Positions 8,660 through 17,730 of a DNA stretch of 45,320 bases are shown here, piece after piece; position 1 is the stretch's first letter; each line of letters starts with the position of its first letter. The stretch lies in NCBI GenBank assembly GCA_902594485.1, contig CACJMJ010000003.1:1-45320 (forward strand), read 5' to 3'. The stretch is from an uncultured Bacteroidota bacterium (GTDB lineage Bacteria > Bacteroidota > Bacteroidia > Flavobacteriales > Flavobacteriaceae). The position numbers and the translations under genes are program-made. Under the pieces are notes generated by a model. That model saw only the letters and a list, made by a program, of their open reading frames with translations, had not been told where the DNA came from and ran no database searches.

Positions 8660-10942
8660 ATGGCAAAGAGTAAGGAAAGAAGAGAGTCATTAGTATATCA
8701 TGCTAAGCCAAAACCTGGTAAAATTGAGGTTATACCAACAAAAAAATATAACTCCCAAAGAGATTTAGCAATCGCATATTCTCCTGGTGTTGCTATACCT
8801 TGTCAAGAGATCGAGAAGGATCCATCTAATGTTTATAAGTATACAAATAAGTCAAATCTAGTTGCAGTTATTTCTAACGGAACTGCTGTTTTGGGTCTAG
8901 GTGATATTGGTCCAGATGCATCAAAACCGGTAATGGAAGGTAAAGCCCTTTTATTTAAAATTTTTGCAGATATAGATGTTTTTGATATTGAAATAAATGA
9001 AAAAGATCCAGATAAATTTGTTGACGTAGTAAAATCGATATCAACAACTTTTGGGGGTATAAATCTAGAGGACATAAAAGCACCAGAAGCATTTAAAATT
9101 GAAAACGACTTAATAGAACAGCTAGATATTCCTGTAATGCATGATGATCAACATGGTACTGCTATAATTTCTGCCGCTGCTCTTCTGAATGCCTTAGAGC
9201 TTGTAGATAAAAAAATTGAAGATGTGAAAATAGTTGTCTCAGGTGCTGGAGCTGCAGCTATTGCTTGTACAAACTTATATATTTCTTTTGGTGCAAAAAA
9301 GCAAAATATTGTAATGACAGACAGTAAGGGTGTAATAAATAAAAGCAGAGATAATTTAACAGACGAAAAAAAATACTTTGCTACTGATAGAAAAATTAGT
9401 TCTTTAGAAGAGGCAATGTTAGATTCGGATGTTTTTATTGGATTGTCAATGGCTAATATTGTTTCGGAGGAAATGCTTAGTTCTATGTCAAAAAACCCTA
9501 TTGTTTTTGCAATGGCCAATCCAGATCCTGAAATAAACTATGATAAAGCAATGTCTGTAAGAGATGATATAATATTTGCTACTGGAAGATCTGACCTACC
9601 AAATCAAGTTAATAACGTACTAGGGTTTCCTTTCATTTTTAGAGGAGCACTTGATGTAAGAGCAACTAAGATTAACGAAGAAATGAAGAAAGCTGCTGTT
9701 ATTGCTTTAGCTGAACTAGCAAAAAAGCCTGTTCCAGAACAGGTAAACATTGCATATGACGAAACAAAATTAATATTTGGAAAAGAGTACATAATTCCAA
9801 AACCTTTTGACCCTAGATTAATATCGGAGATTCCCCCTGCAGTTGCCAGAGCAGCAATCAAATCCGGTGTTGCACAAGAACCCATTACGGACTGGGATAA
9901 ATACACTCAAATTTTAGAGGAAAGATTAGGCAGTAATCAGAAACTAATTAGAATCATTCATAGAAGAGCAAGGAAGGCAAAAGATAAGAAATTAGTATTT
10001 ACAGAGGCTGATCATCTTGATGTTTTAAAAGCTGCACAAATTTGTTTTGAAGAGGGTATTGCTAAGCCTATTTTACTAGGTGGTAAAAAAATTATTGAAG
10101 AATTAATGGAGTCATTAGAATTTAATGAGGAAATAGAAATTATAGATCCAAAAGATAAAGTTAATAAAGAAAGGATAGATAAATACTCTCAGATTCTTTT
10201 CAAAAAATTAAAGAGAAAAGGTAAAACACTTGATGATGTAAAAAGACTTTTAAGAGGGAGAGATTATTTTGGCTCAATGATGGTAGAAAATGGAGATGCT
10301 GATTGTATGCTTTCAGGCTATTCTAAAAGTTACCCATCTGTATTTGTCCCTTTGATAAGATCTATTGGAAAAGCTAAGCATGTTGAAAAAGTAGCTGCAA
10401 CAAACTTGATGATCACAAAAAAAGGTCCTCTATTTTGCTCAGACACATCATTAAATATTGATCCTACGGATAAAGAAATTGCAAGGATTACAGTTGATAC
10501 GGCAAGAGTTGTAAAAAATCTTGGAATTGAGCCAGTAATAGCTATTCTATCTTACTCAAACTTTGGTTCTTCAGATTTTGATGATGCTAAAAAAGTTTCC
10601 AAAGCTGTTGAAATTTTACATAAAAATCATCCTGACTTAATTGTAGATGGTCCTATTCAATCAGATTTTGCTTTGAACAGAGAAATGTTAAAAAACAGAT
10701 TCCCTTTTTCAATTTTAAATGGAAGAAAGGTCAACACATTAATATTTCCAAATCTTGATGCCGCCAACATAACATATAAGATTATTAAAGAATTAGATAA
10801 TGCAGTTTCTGTTGGGCCAATTTTAATTGGCCTTAATAAGCCAATACATATTCTTCAATTAGGCGCTTCAGTAGATGAAATTGTAAATATGTCAGCAATT
10901 TCTGTGATAGATGCTAACCAAAGAAAAATAAAGAAAAAATGA
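8660..10942 (+). CDS. maeB: NADP-dependent malic enzyme with phosphotransacetylase-like C-terminal domain
   Basis: A 760-residue hybrid enzyme, the usual length for MaeB. Residues 1-150 are the malic enzyme N-terminal domain, with [10 protein letters not shown] (Tyr40) and the catalytic-Lys segment EGKALLFK (Lys95). HDDQHGTAI and the dinucleotide-binding GAGAAA follow in the NAD(P) domain to about residue 390. From about 430 to 755 is a phosphate acetyltransferase-like domain, known in MaeB to be regulatory rather than catalytic. It converts malate to pyruvate with NADPH formation. Its stop overlaps the ruvA ATG by four bases (ATGA). Cofactor preference is inferred from the family. Confidence 0.95.
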   Translation: MAKSKERRESLVYHAKPKPGKIEVIPTKKYNSQRDLAIAYSPGVAIPCQEIEKDPSNVYKYTNKSNLVAVISNGTAVLGLGDIGPDASKPVMEGKALLFKIFADIDVFDIEINEKDPDKFVDVVKSISTTFGGINLEDIKAPEAFKIENDLIEQLDIPVMHDDQHGTAIISAAALLNALELVDKKIEDVKIVVSGAGAAAIACTNLYISFGAKKQNIVMTDSKGVINKSRDNLTDEKKYFATDRKISSLEEAMLDSDVFIGLSMANIVSEEMLSSMSKNPIVFAMANPDPEINYDKAMSVRDDIIFATGRSDLPNQVNNVLGFPFIFRGALDVRATKINEEMKKAAVIALAELAKKPVPEQVNIAYDETKLIFGKEYIIPKPFDPRLISEIPPAVARAAIKSGVAQEPITDWDKYTQILEERLGSNQKLIRIIHRRARKAKDKKLVFTEADHLDVLKAAQICFEEGIAKPILLGGKKIIEELMESLEFNEEIEIIDPKDKVNKERIDKYSQILFKKLKRKGKTLDDVKRLLRGRDYFGSMMVENGDADCMLSGYSKSYPSVFVPLIRSIGKAKHVEKVAATNLMITKKGPLFCSDTSLNIDPTDKEIARITVDTARVVKNLGIEPVIAILSYSNFGSSDFDDAKKVSKAVEILHKNHPDLIVDGPIQSDFALNREMLKNRFPFSILNGRKVNTLIFPNLDAANITYKIIKELDNAVSVGPILIGLNKPIHILQLGASVDEIVNMSAISVIDANQRKIKKK

Positions 10943-11520
10943 TAACCTATATTAAAGGAAGATTAATAGAGAAAACACCAACTAAAATAGTTGTTGAATC
11001 AAATGGAATAGGTTATGAGATTAATATTTCTTTAAACACTTATGAAAATATTCCTGATGAGGAGAATATTAAAATATTTACTTATCTGCAGAGGAAGGAA
11101 GACTCTGATATTTTATTTGGATTTAGTTCGCAGAGTGAGAGATCTATATTCCAGCAACTAATTTCAGTTTCAGGAATCGGACCAAGCACAGCTAGGACCA
11201 TTTTATCATCAATATCTCCTGCAGAGATTCAAGATGCAGTCTGGTCAGAAGATGTAGATAGGATAAAATCTATTAAAGGGATTGGCCTTAAGACTGCACA
11301 AAGATTAATAATAGAATTGAAAGATAAAGTAGAATTATTTGATAAAAAAGATTTAGATTTATCTGGAGAAAGTGTCGACATTAAAAAGGAAGCTTTGCTT
11401 GCTCTATCAGTTCTTGGTTTTAGTAAAACTAAAGCAGAAAATATTGTAAATAAAGTATATTTCGAAAATAAAGATATTGAGCTACAAGAATTAATTAAAA
11501 AATCATTAAATAAATTATAA
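10939..11520 (+). CDS. ruvA: Holliday junction DNA-binding protein RuvA
   Basis: A 193-residue RuvA. It has the N-terminal OB fold starting MITYIKGRL, tandem helix-hairpin-helix motifs (SVSGIGPSTAR and IKGIGLKTAQR), and a small C-terminal domain (about 145-193) that contacts RuvB. As a tetramer it holds the four-way junction open for RuvB. The start overlaps maeB by four bases, so it is probably co-translated with a metabolic gene rather than with ruvB. Two bases separate its stop from gcvH. Confidence 0.96.
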   Translation: MITYIKGRLIEKTPTKIVVESNGIGYEINISLNTYENIPDEENIKIFTYLQRKEDSDILFGFSSQSERSIFQQLISVSGIGPSTARTILSSISPAEIQDAVWSEDVDRIKSIKGIGLKTAQRLIIELKDKVELFDKKDLDLSGESVDIKKEALLALSVLGFSKTKAENIVNKVYFENKDIELQELIKKSLNKL

Positions 11521-11522
11521 TC

Positions 11523-11903
11523 ATGAATATACCAGAAGAATTAAAATATACTGAAGAACATGAGTGGGTTAGAATTGAAGATAATATTGCCGTAGTTGGT
11601 ATTACAGACTTTGCTCAAGGTGAATTAGGTGATATTGTCTATTTAGAGATAGATACATTAGACAGTCAAATCGATTCAAATGAAGTGTTTGGCACTGTTG
11701 AGGCTGTTAAAACAGTTTCGGACTTATTTATGCCAATCGCTGGAAAAGTTGTTGAGGTAAATCCTAGTTTAGAGGATAAGCCAGAACTTGTAAATGATGA
11801 TCCATACGGTGAGGGTTGGATAATTAAAATTGATATTTCGGAGCAATCACAAATTGACAGTCTACTTAGTCCAAGTGACTACAAAAATCTTATCGATAGT
11901 TAA
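11523..11903 (+). CDS. gcvH: Glycine cleavage system H protein
   Basis: A 126-residue lipoyl carrier that shuttles the methylamine group between the P and T proteins of glycine cleavage. The lipoylated lysine is Lys63, in GTVEAVKTVSDL. The N-terminal signature YTEEHEWV and the C-terminal DPYGEGWIIKI are typical. Length is normal. The other glycine cleavage genes are not in this window. It lies just downstream of ruvA and 74 bases before the tonB-like gene, which has its own promoter match. Confidence 0.97.
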   Translation: MNIPEELKYTEEHEWVRIEDNIAVVGITDFAQGELGDIVYLEIDTLDSQIDSNEVFGTVEAVKTVSDLFMPIAGKVVEVNPSLEDKPELVNDDPYGEGWIIKIDISEQSQIDSLLSPSDYKNLIDS

Positions 11904-11917
11904 AAAAATATAAAGAA

Positions 11918-11949
11918 TTTGTTAACTATATGAAATAATTATAATTTTT
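11918..11949 (+). promoter_or_regulatory. Bacteroidota-type promoter for the tonB-ctaB-cox operon
   Basis: TTTG at 11918-11921, a 20-base spacer, then TAATTTTT at 11942-11949, which matches TAnnTTTG at seven of eight positions (counting free n positions). It lies in the 74-base gap and would start transcription about 20 bases before the tonB-like ATG. Confidence 0.55.
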
Positions 11950-11977
11950 TATAGATTAGCATATTAAATATTGATTC

Positions 11978-12682
11978 ATGCAACCAAAAAAAAATCCGAA
12001 AGCTGATTTAAATAAAAATAGAAACCTCTATTTTGTTATAGGTCTAACGTTTGTAACGTTTATAACCTGGCAAGCAATAGAATCAAAAACTTATGAAAAA
12101 ACTTTCGATTATGAGGCTTTAAATGTTGAAGATGATGATGATGAAGATATTCCAATCACAGAACAGATTAAAACACCACCTCCACCTCCACCTCCACCTC
12201 CAGCTCCTGAAGTAATTGAAGTTGTTGAAGATGAAGAAGAAGTTGAAGAGACTGTAATAGAGTCAACTGAAACTGATCAAGATGAAATTATAATAGAGGA
12301 AATTGAAGTTGAAGATGAATTTGAAGATATAGATGTTCCTTTTGCTGTAATTGAGGATGTCCCTATTTTTCCTGGATGTGAATCAGTTGCTAAATCTCAG
12401 AGAAGAGCTTGTTTCCAAGATCAGATGAATAAGCATATTAGAAAAAACTTTAGATATCCAGATATTGCTCAAGAAATGGGTATACAAGGTAGAGTTTACG
12501 TAAACTTTATTATTGCCAAAGACGGTTCAATTACTAATATTAGAATGAGAGGTCCTGATAAGAACCTTGAAAACGAAGCAGCTAGAATTATTGGAAGACT
12601 TCCAAAAATGACACCTGGAAAACAAAGAGGTAGAGCTGTAAGAGTTCCATTTAGTATACCAATTACTTTCAGACTTCAATAA
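11978..12682 (+). CDS. Energy transducer TonB family protein
   Basis: A 234-residue protein with a short cytosolic N-terminus, one membrane anchor at about 17-35, a run of nine prolines near residue 70, a very acidic linker (about 76-120, rich in Glu and Asp), and a C-terminal TonB domain from about 155 containing FRYPDIAQEMGIQGRVYVNF. TonB proteins transmit inner-membrane energy to outer-membrane receptors. Its place at the head of the second cox block is notable: respiratory supply and envelope energy use share a transcript. Partners exbB and exbD are not in the window. The linker is acidic instead of the Lys/Pro linker of enteric TonB. Confidence 0.9.
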   Translation: MQPKKNPKADLNKNRNLYFVIGLTFVTFITWQAIESKTYEKTFDYEALNVEDDDDEDIPITEQIKTPPPPPPPPPAPEVIEVVEDEEEVEETVIESTETDQDEIIIEEIEVEDEFEDIDVPFAVIEDVPIFPGCESVAKSQRRACFQDQMNKHIRKNFRYPDIAQEMGIQGRVYVNFIIAKDGSITNIRMRGPDKNLENEAARIIGRLPKMTPGKQRGRAVRVPFSIPITFRLQ

Positions 12683-12707
12683 GGATATTTCCTAACATAA
12701 ATAATTA

Positions 12708-13598
12708 ATGTCTGAAACTTTAAATATAAAGCATAAGTCTTTATTTTCTGAAATTCTCATTCTGATAAAACACAGACTTTCATTTAGTGTTGTTCTATCT
12801 TCTATAGCATCATATTTGCTCGCGTTTGAAATATTTTCACCTTCTACTTTTATTCTTTTAATTATTGGTGGATTCTTAGTAGTTGGATCATCAAATGGAT
12901 TTAATCAAATTATTGAAAGAGAAAGGGACTCACTCATGTCTCGTACTTTAAATAGACCATTACCCTCGGGTAATATGACTACATATCAGGCAATTATAAT
13001 CTGTTCTATTTTAGGGCTTGTTGGACTATTCATGTTATACACTATAAACTTTAGAACAGCTTTCTTTGGATTTGTATCAATGATTATTTATTTAGCCGTT
13101 TATACTCCCTTAAAACCCATAACACCTTTGTCTGTTTTCTTTGGAGCTATTCCAGGGGCTATACCTTTTATGTTGGGTTGGGTAGCAGTTACAAATAAAT
13201 TTTCAATAGAAACTGGAATATTATTTATGATTCAGTTCTTTTGGCAATTTCCCCATTTTTGGGCAATTGGATGGGTTTCACATGATGATTATAAAAGAGC
13301 CGGATTCAAAATGCTTCCCACAGGTAAACGTGATAATGGTACTGCATTCCAAATTGTCTTTTATACTATTTGGATGATTTTGGTATCAATTTTACCTTAC
13401 TTCAGTTTTACAGGAACATTCTCCATAGGTGTGCCCTCACTTATATTAATATTAGTTGCAGGAATTTTTATGTTAACACAAGCTTTAAGATTAATGAAGT
13501 ATAAGGATAATCAAAATGCCATAAGACTAATGTATACTAGTATTTTTTATTTAAGCTTTATTCAAATTATATTTGTTCTAGATAAATTATTTTCATAA
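12708..13598 (+). CDS. ctaB: Protoheme IX farnesyltransferase (heme O synthase)
   Basis: A 296-residue UbiA-family membrane prenyltransferase with about nine membrane segments. It adds a farnesyl group to heme b to give heme O, the precursor of heme A used by CoxA. The first Asp-rich region is seen as NGFNQIIERERD (63-74) followed by MSRTLNRPLPSG, and the second as SHDDYKRAGFKMLP (191-204). Length is normal. TAATG overlap joins it to the following subunit III gene. CtaA, which makes heme A, is not in this window. Also called cyoE. Confidence 0.95.
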   Translation: MSETLNIKHKSLFSEILILIKHRLSFSVVLSSIASYLLAFEIFSPSTFILLIIGGFLVVGSSNGFNQIIERERDSLMSRTLNRPLPSGNMTTYQAIIICSILGLVGLFMLYTINFRTAFFGFVSMIIYLAVYTPLKPITPLSVFFGAIPGAIPFMLGWVAVTNKFSIETGILFMIQFFWQFPHFWAIGWVSHDDYKRAGFKMLPTGKRDNGTAFQIVFYTIWMILVSILPYFSFTGTFSIGVPSLILILVAGIFMLTQALRLMKYKDNQNAIRLMYTSIFYLSFIQIIFVLDKLFS

Positions 13599-14212
13599 TG
13601 ACTACGGTAAATCCAATAGATGTTAAAATATCTAAAGCAAAAAAAATGATGCTTTGGTTTGGTATGATCAGTATAACTATGACATTTGCTGGTTTAACTA
13701 GTGCATTTATTGTTAGTAGTTCAAGACCTGATTGGTTAGATTCATTTGTGCTTCCTAATTGGTTTACAATAAGCACAGTTTCAATAGTTCTTAGTAGTTT
13801 ATTTTTTCAGCTTGCAAAGTTTAGACTCGATAAATATATTAGAGTCTCTCTTCCAGAAAATATAAATATTTACATCGAAAGAAATAATGTTAATTCATTA
13901 TTGGTTTTAACTATTTTAACTGCAGTCATTTTTATTGTCTCTCAATTTCTAGGTTTTAATGAAATTATATCTCAGGGATATTATTTTACTGGGCCAGAAA
14001 GTTCAGTAACAACGTCGTATGTATATATTTTAGTGTTTCTTCATCTTGCTCATTTATTTGCAGGAATGATTGTCTTGACTGTTGTTATAACAAAGTTTAA
14101 TAAACAGAAATATGAAAAAAATAAGCTTGGTTTTGAGCTAGCATTAATATTCTGGCATTTTCTTGGTGCCTTATGGATATATTTATTCTTTTTTATTAAA
14201 TACTTCAGTTAA
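13598..14212 (+). CDS. ctaE: Cytochrome c oxidase subunit III-like protein (short form)
   Basis: A 204-residue membrane protein with five hydrophobic segments. Signatures of heme-copper oxidase subunit III are present: MMLWFGMISITMTFAGL at the start, HLAHLFAGM in the middle and FWHFLGALWIYLFF at the end. It is one of two adjacent subunit III genes; the next one is longer. Subunit III stabilises the catalytic core and may guide oxygen or protons. The start overlaps ctaB by one base. Which of the two copies sits in which complex cannot be told. Confidence 0.92.
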   Translation: MTTVNPIDVKISKAKKMMLWFGMISITMTFAGLTSAFIVSSSRPDWLDSFVLPNWFTISTVSIVLSSLFFQLAKFRLDKYIRVSLPENINIYIERNNVNSLLVLTILTAVIFIVSQFLGFNEIISQGYYFTGPESSVTTSYVYILVFLHLAHLFAGMIVLTVVITKFNKQKYEKNKLGFELALIFWHFLGALWIYLFFFIKYFS

Positions 14213-14245
14213 AAATTAATAAATTTGTTGTCAAAATTGCCCTAG

Positions 14246-15226
14246 ATGCAAGCATCTACATTAACAAAAACAAAACAAAAAACTTGGGGAGGAGGAGGAG
14301 TTAAACCCTTGGATGCAGCCTATGGAAAACTCATGATGTGGTTTTTCATTGTCTCCGATGCACTTACATTTTCAGGATTCTTAGTTGCCTATGGATTTTC
14401 AAGATTTAAAAACATAGACTCCTGGCCTATAGCTGATGAGGTTTTTCATCATTTCCCATTTCTACATGGAGTAAACGCTCCAATGTACTATGTGGCTTTG
14501 ATGACCTTTATTCTAATTTTCTCATCAGTAACTATGGTTTTAGCCGTTGATGCAGGTCATAATAATGATAAAAACAGAGTTGCATTCTATATGTTACTAA
14601 CTATAATTGGAGGCGCAGTTTTTGTTGGTTCACAAGCATGGGAGTGGAAAAACTTTATTAAAGGTGAGTATGGAGCTGTTGAAATACAGAATGGAGAAAT
14701 ACTACAGTTCTATGATATTAAAAAAGATAAAAGAATTCCAATAGATGAATTTGCTATTCTTCAATCTCAAGAAAGGATTACTCATGATGACAATGTTGGT
14801 ATATGGTATCAGAGTGAAGTACAACTTCCTGAAATAAATCTTGATGAGGTTATGACTGGATTTAATAATGATTTAAATCTTACAGTTAGATTAGAGAAAT
14901 TAGATGAGACTGGACACAAAATAATATTAAGTAGAGAAGAAGCTGAAATTAAACTTTCTTCAGCAACAAGAGTCGTAAAAGGTGCTAACTTAATTAGAAA
15001 TGAATATGGGAATCCACTTTTTGCTGATTTCTTCTTCTTCATAACAGGTTTTCATGGATTTCACGTTTTTTCAGGAGTTGTAATAAATATTATAATATTT
15101 ATAAATGTCCTTTTAGGAACTTATGAAAGACGAGGGCACTATGACATGGTTGAAAAAGTAGGACTATATTGGCACTTTGTTGATTTAGTTTGGGTATTTG
15201 TATTCACATTCTTTTATTTAGTATAA
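14246..15226 (+). CDS. ctaE: Cytochrome c oxidase subunit III (long form with inserted domain)
   Basis: A 326-residue subunit III. The N-terminal KLMMWFFIVSDALTFSGF and C-terminal ITGFHGFHVFSG and YWHFVDLVWVFVF are canonical. Between them, about residues 141-255 form a hydrophilic insert of roughly 110 residues absent from ordinary subunit III. It breaks the family pattern between the AWEWKNFI segment and the DFFFFITGFHG helix. It begins 33 bases after the short subunit III gene and ends two bases before the subunit IV gene. The insert may dock another respiratory partner; that is inference. Confidence 0.93.
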   Translation: MQASTLTKTKQKTWGGGGVKPLDAAYGKLMMWFFIVSDALTFSGFLVAYGFSRFKNIDSWPIADEVFHHFPFLHGVNAPMYYVALMTFILIFSSVTMVLAVDAGHNNDKNRVAFYMLLTIIGGAVFVGSQAWEWKNFIKGEYGAVEIQNGEILQFYDIKKDKRIPIDEFAILQSQERITHDDNVGIWYQSEVQLPEINLDEVMTGFNNDLNLTVRLEKLDETGHKIILSREEAEIKLSSATRVVKGANLIRNEYGNPLFADFFFFITGFHGFHVFSGVVINIIIFINVLLGTYERRGHYDMVEKVGLYWHFVDLVWVFVFTFFYLV

Positions 15227-15228
15227 AC

Positions 15229-15621
15229 ATGGCAAAGCACGAACACAAATTAGAAATTTTTAGAGGCTATTTAAAGTTTAAATCCAATGTTCAAAAAATT
15301 TGGGGCGTTTTAATTTTTCTTTCAATTGTAACTGCAATTGAAGTTGCACTTGGTATCTTAAAACCACCAATTTTAATGAATTACTTTCTTGGTCTTAAAC
15401 TGATTAATTGGATATTCATTATACTGACAATAGTAAAGGCTTACTATATTACATGGGATTTTATGCATGTTAGAGATGAAAAGCCATTCTTAAAGAATAC
15501 GATTATTCTACCTTTGCTCATTTTAATACCTTTTCTATTATTTATTTTACTATGGGAAGGTTCCTACATCTTTGATGTAATGCTAGATGGTTTAAAAGAA
15601 TGGGACTTTGATATTTATTAA
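15229..15621 (+). CDS. Cytochrome c oxidase subunit IV-like protein (COX4/CyoD family)
   Basis: A 130-residue protein with three membrane segments, opening MAKHEHKLEIFRGYLKF. The pattern ALGILKPP followed by a membrane helix, then KAYYITWDFMHVRDE, fits the prokaryotic subunit IV family, a small stabilising subunit of the oxidase. The start chosen is ATG 15229, two bases after the previous stop; a farther upstream ATG at 15190 would read into the preceding gene in another frame and is rejected. TAATG overlap links it to the next gene. Confidence 0.88.
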   Translation: MAKHEHKLEIFRGYLKFKSNVQKIWGVLIFLSIVTAIEVALGILKPPILMNYFLGLKLINWIFIILTIVKAYYITWDFMHVRDEKPFLKNTIILPLLILIPFLLFILLWEGSYIFDVMLDGLKEWDFDIY

Positions 15622-16280
15622 TGACTAAGAATCTCAAAAAGTATTTAATACTTGGCTTTCTCTTTTTTTTCCCAATTTTCGTGTATGTTTTTTTATCTAC
15701 AGGTATAAATAATTTTGCAAAGCTTCCAGTTCTTACAGAAAATGTAATGGATATTGAAAATATTGAGGGTAATATTGCCAATGTTTCCTTTAAAAATAAA
15801 ATTTCTATTGTGGCTTTCTGGGGAGGAGATGTCAATAACAAAAAATCTGAAGCTCTCAACTTAAATCAAAAAATCTACAAAAGATTTAACGAGTTTCAAG
15901 ATTTCCAATTTGTTTTACTCCACAACAAAGATGATAATGAAGTAATAGAAAGCTTAAAAAGTGATTTAGTTAGTGGAGTGGGAACTGATTTGAAAAACTG
16001 GAATTTTATTCCTACAACACAGTCAAACATAAAAATGATTTTTGATAGTTTCAATACCAACATTGAACTGGACCAAAGTTTTAGCACCCCATATGTTTTT
16101 ATTGTCGATAGAGACCTGAGCTTAAGAGGAAGAGATGATGATAAAGATATAGGAATGCTATATGGATTTAACTCCCAGTCTGTTGCAGAAATTAACAATA
16201 AAATGGTAGATGATGTAAAGATTATTCTTGCAGAATATCGATTAGCTTTGAAAAAAAATGACTCCTTATTCTATGAATAA
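15621..16280 (+). CDS. Cysteine-free SCO/thioredoxin-like membrane-anchored protein
   Basis: A 219-residue protein with one N-terminal membrane anchor (about 8-27) and a periplasmic domain with thioredoxin/SCO-like layout: a beta strand ISIVAFWGG where SCO proteins carry their metal-binding CxxxC, a central helix, and TPYVFIVDRDLSLRGR equivalent to the SCO segment before the C-terminal helix. No cysteine is present anywhere, so it cannot bind copper in the SCO manner or do disulfide exchange. It sits directly between the subunit IV gene (one-base overlap) and SCO1 (eight-base overlap), so a scaffold role in oxidase assembly is plausible. Assignment to the fold is by pattern only. Confidence 0.7.
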   Translation: MTKNLKKYLILGFLFFFPIFVYVFLSTGINNFAKLPVLTENVMDIENIEGNIANVSFKNKISIVAFWGGDVNNKKSEALNLNQKIYKRFNEFQDFQFVLLHNKDDNEVIESLKSDLVSGVGTDLKNWNFIPTTQSNIKMIFDSFNTNIELDQSFSTPYVFIVDRDLSLRGRDDDKDIGMLYGFNSQSVAEINNKMVDDVKIILAEYRLALKKNDSLFYE

Positions 16281-16971
16281 CAAGCTAAAATATATTGGTT
16301 TAATAATAGTTATAATTCTATTTGGAATTTTTTCAATTCCTAAAATATATGAAAGAGTTGTAAACTCAGATATTAAAGATTCAAATAGACTTAATAGTAA
16401 TGAGAGATTGTCTTATCTGACAATATCAGATGAAAAAAGAAAGGCGCCAGATTATATTTTAACAAATCAGGACTCTATTTTAATATCTAATGAAGATCTA
16501 AGTGGCAAAGTATATGTATTAGAGTTTTTCTTTACAAGGTGTCCAGATATTTGTATTGAGATGAATAAGAATATGAAGTTATTAGATGAAAAATTTGGAG
16601 ACTCAGATGAATTTGGAATTGTATCAATTACAATTGATCCTCAAAATGATAGTCCATCAACTTTAAAAAAATATTCTGAGGCATTAGGCATTCAATCTCA
16701 AAACTGGCATTTTTTAACTGGTGAAAGAGACTATATTTTTGACCTAGCAAATAATGGGTTTAATATTTATGCAAATCAAAATGCAAATTTTGCTGGAGGT
16801 TTTGAGCATCAGGGTTATTTTGCACTTATTGATAAAGATGGGTATATTCGATCTAGAAAAGACAACTTTGGCAACCCAATTATGTACTATTTAGGTATTA
16901 ATGATATTAACGCAAACCTACAGGGAATAGACATGTTAAGCTATGATATAAAAAAATTAATCAATGAGTAA
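16273..16971 (+). CDS. SCO1/SenC family copper chaperone
   Basis: A membrane-anchored SCO protein of 232 residues from the chosen start, which delivers copper to the CuA site of CoxB. Anchor at about 6-22. The copper ligands are Cys90 and Cys94 in FFTRCPDICIEM, and His179 in GGFEHQGYFALID. All three SCO ligands are intact. The start ATG 16273 gives an eight-base overlap (ATGAATAA) with the preceding gene; ATG 16258 in the same frame is a possible alternative adding five residues. It is followed by the DUF420 gene with another eight-base overlap. Confidence 0.92.
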   Translation: MNNKLKYIGLIIVIILFGIFSIPKIYERVVNSDIKDSNRLNSNERLSYLTISDEKRKAPDYILTNQDSILISNEDLSGKVYVLEFFFTRCPDICIEMNKNMKLLDEKFGDSDEFGIVSITIDPQNDSPSTLKKYSEALGIQSQNWHFLTGERDYIFDLANNGFNIYANQNANFAGGFEHQGYFALIDKDGYIRSRKDNFGNPIMYYLGINDINANLQGIDMLSYDIKKLINE

Positions 16972-17503
16972 AATTGAAGAATCAAGTCAGGGATTAAAAT
17001 ATAAAACATTAATAATTATTGTCTCAATAGTTATTCCAGTTGTTGTTCTTGTTTTATTTAACATAAGAATAACATCTCTCCCACCACTTACATTTTTACC
17101 ACCAATTTATGCAGCAATTAATGGAATTACAGCTATACTTTTAATAGCTGCTTTATATAGCATAAAAAATAAAAAAATTAAACAGCATGAGCTATTAATG
17201 AAGACTTCAATCTTCCTTTCTTTAGTCTTTCTTGTCATGTACATACTCTACCATATGACTACTGATCCAACTCCCTATGGAGGAGAGGGTATAGTAAGAA
17301 ATGTATATTTCTTTATCTTAATTTCACACATTGCACTTTCTGTTTTTATTGTACCAATGGTTTTGATTACCTATGTTAGAGCTATATCTAAAATGTTTGA
17401 TAAGCATAAAAAAATTGCAAGAATTACATTCCCAATATGGCTTTATATAGCTGTAACTGGTGTAATAGTCTATCTAATGATTTCACCTTATTATACTTAT
17501 TGA
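16964..17503 (+). CDS. DUF420 family membrane protein
   Basis: A 179-residue protein with five membrane segments, of the DUF420 family often found in cytochrome oxidase operons (CtaM in Bacillus and Staphylococcus, needed for oxidase maturation). Conserved histidines are seen near helix ends: KQHELLMKTS, YILYHMTTDPTPYGG, ISHIALSVF and DKHKKIARITFPIW. The start lies inside the end of the SCO gene (ATGAGTAA). A metal or heme role is likely from the His pattern but not shown. Confidence 0.88.
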   Translation: MSKIEESSQGLKYKTLIIIVSIVIPVVVLVLFNIRITSLPPLTFLPPIYAAINGITAILLIAALYSIKNKKIKQHELLMKTSIFLSLVFLVMYILYHMTTDPTPYGGEGIVRNVYFFILISHIALSVFIVPMVLITYVRAISKMFDKHKKIARITFPIWLYIAVTGVIVYLMISPYYTY

Positions 17504-17715
17504 TGAAAAAGCTCTTCTACGTATTAATAGTTTTAATCTTATCTACGTCTGAAATCTATTCTCAGTGTTCAATGCTTAGTGCTATTATGGAAAGTGACCA
17601 AGAATACGAAGCTGCTAAGGGTCTTAATAGAGGTATTATTTACTTGATGTCTATACCATATATACTCGTTGGATTAATTATATGGAAAATATATAGGACT
17701 AATAAAGCTCAGTAG
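17503..17715 (+). CDS. Small membrane protein at the end of the cox operon
   Basis: A 70-residue protein: signal peptide (about 1-20, ending IYSQ), a short exported segment with one Cys just after the cleavage site (CSMLSAIMESD), GLNRGIIYLMSIPYILVGLIIW forming a membrane helix, and a basic tail. The ATG overlaps the DUF420 stop by one base (TGATG); the longer in-frame reading from 17437 lies inside DUF420 and is rejected. From memory, small proteins at this locus in other flavobacteria carry a CxMC pair here; in this copy the second Cys is Leu. Function unknown. Confidence 0.75.
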   Translation: MKKLFYVLIVLILSTSEIYSQCSMLSAIMESDQEYEAAKGLNRGIIYLMSIPYILVGLIIWKIYRTNKAQ

Positions 17716-17730
17716 TTTTTTTTTAATTAA

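Noticed and set aside
12041-12066. Two TAACGTTT-like words in the tonB-like gene, similar to the operator arms at 19080
   Set aside because: They lie in codons for the membrane anchor, have no symmetry and no promoter boxes around them.
17716-17724. Run of nine T after the cox operon as an intrinsic terminator
   Set aside because: No stem of more than three pairs precedes it. It may still be a weak end point but cannot be called.
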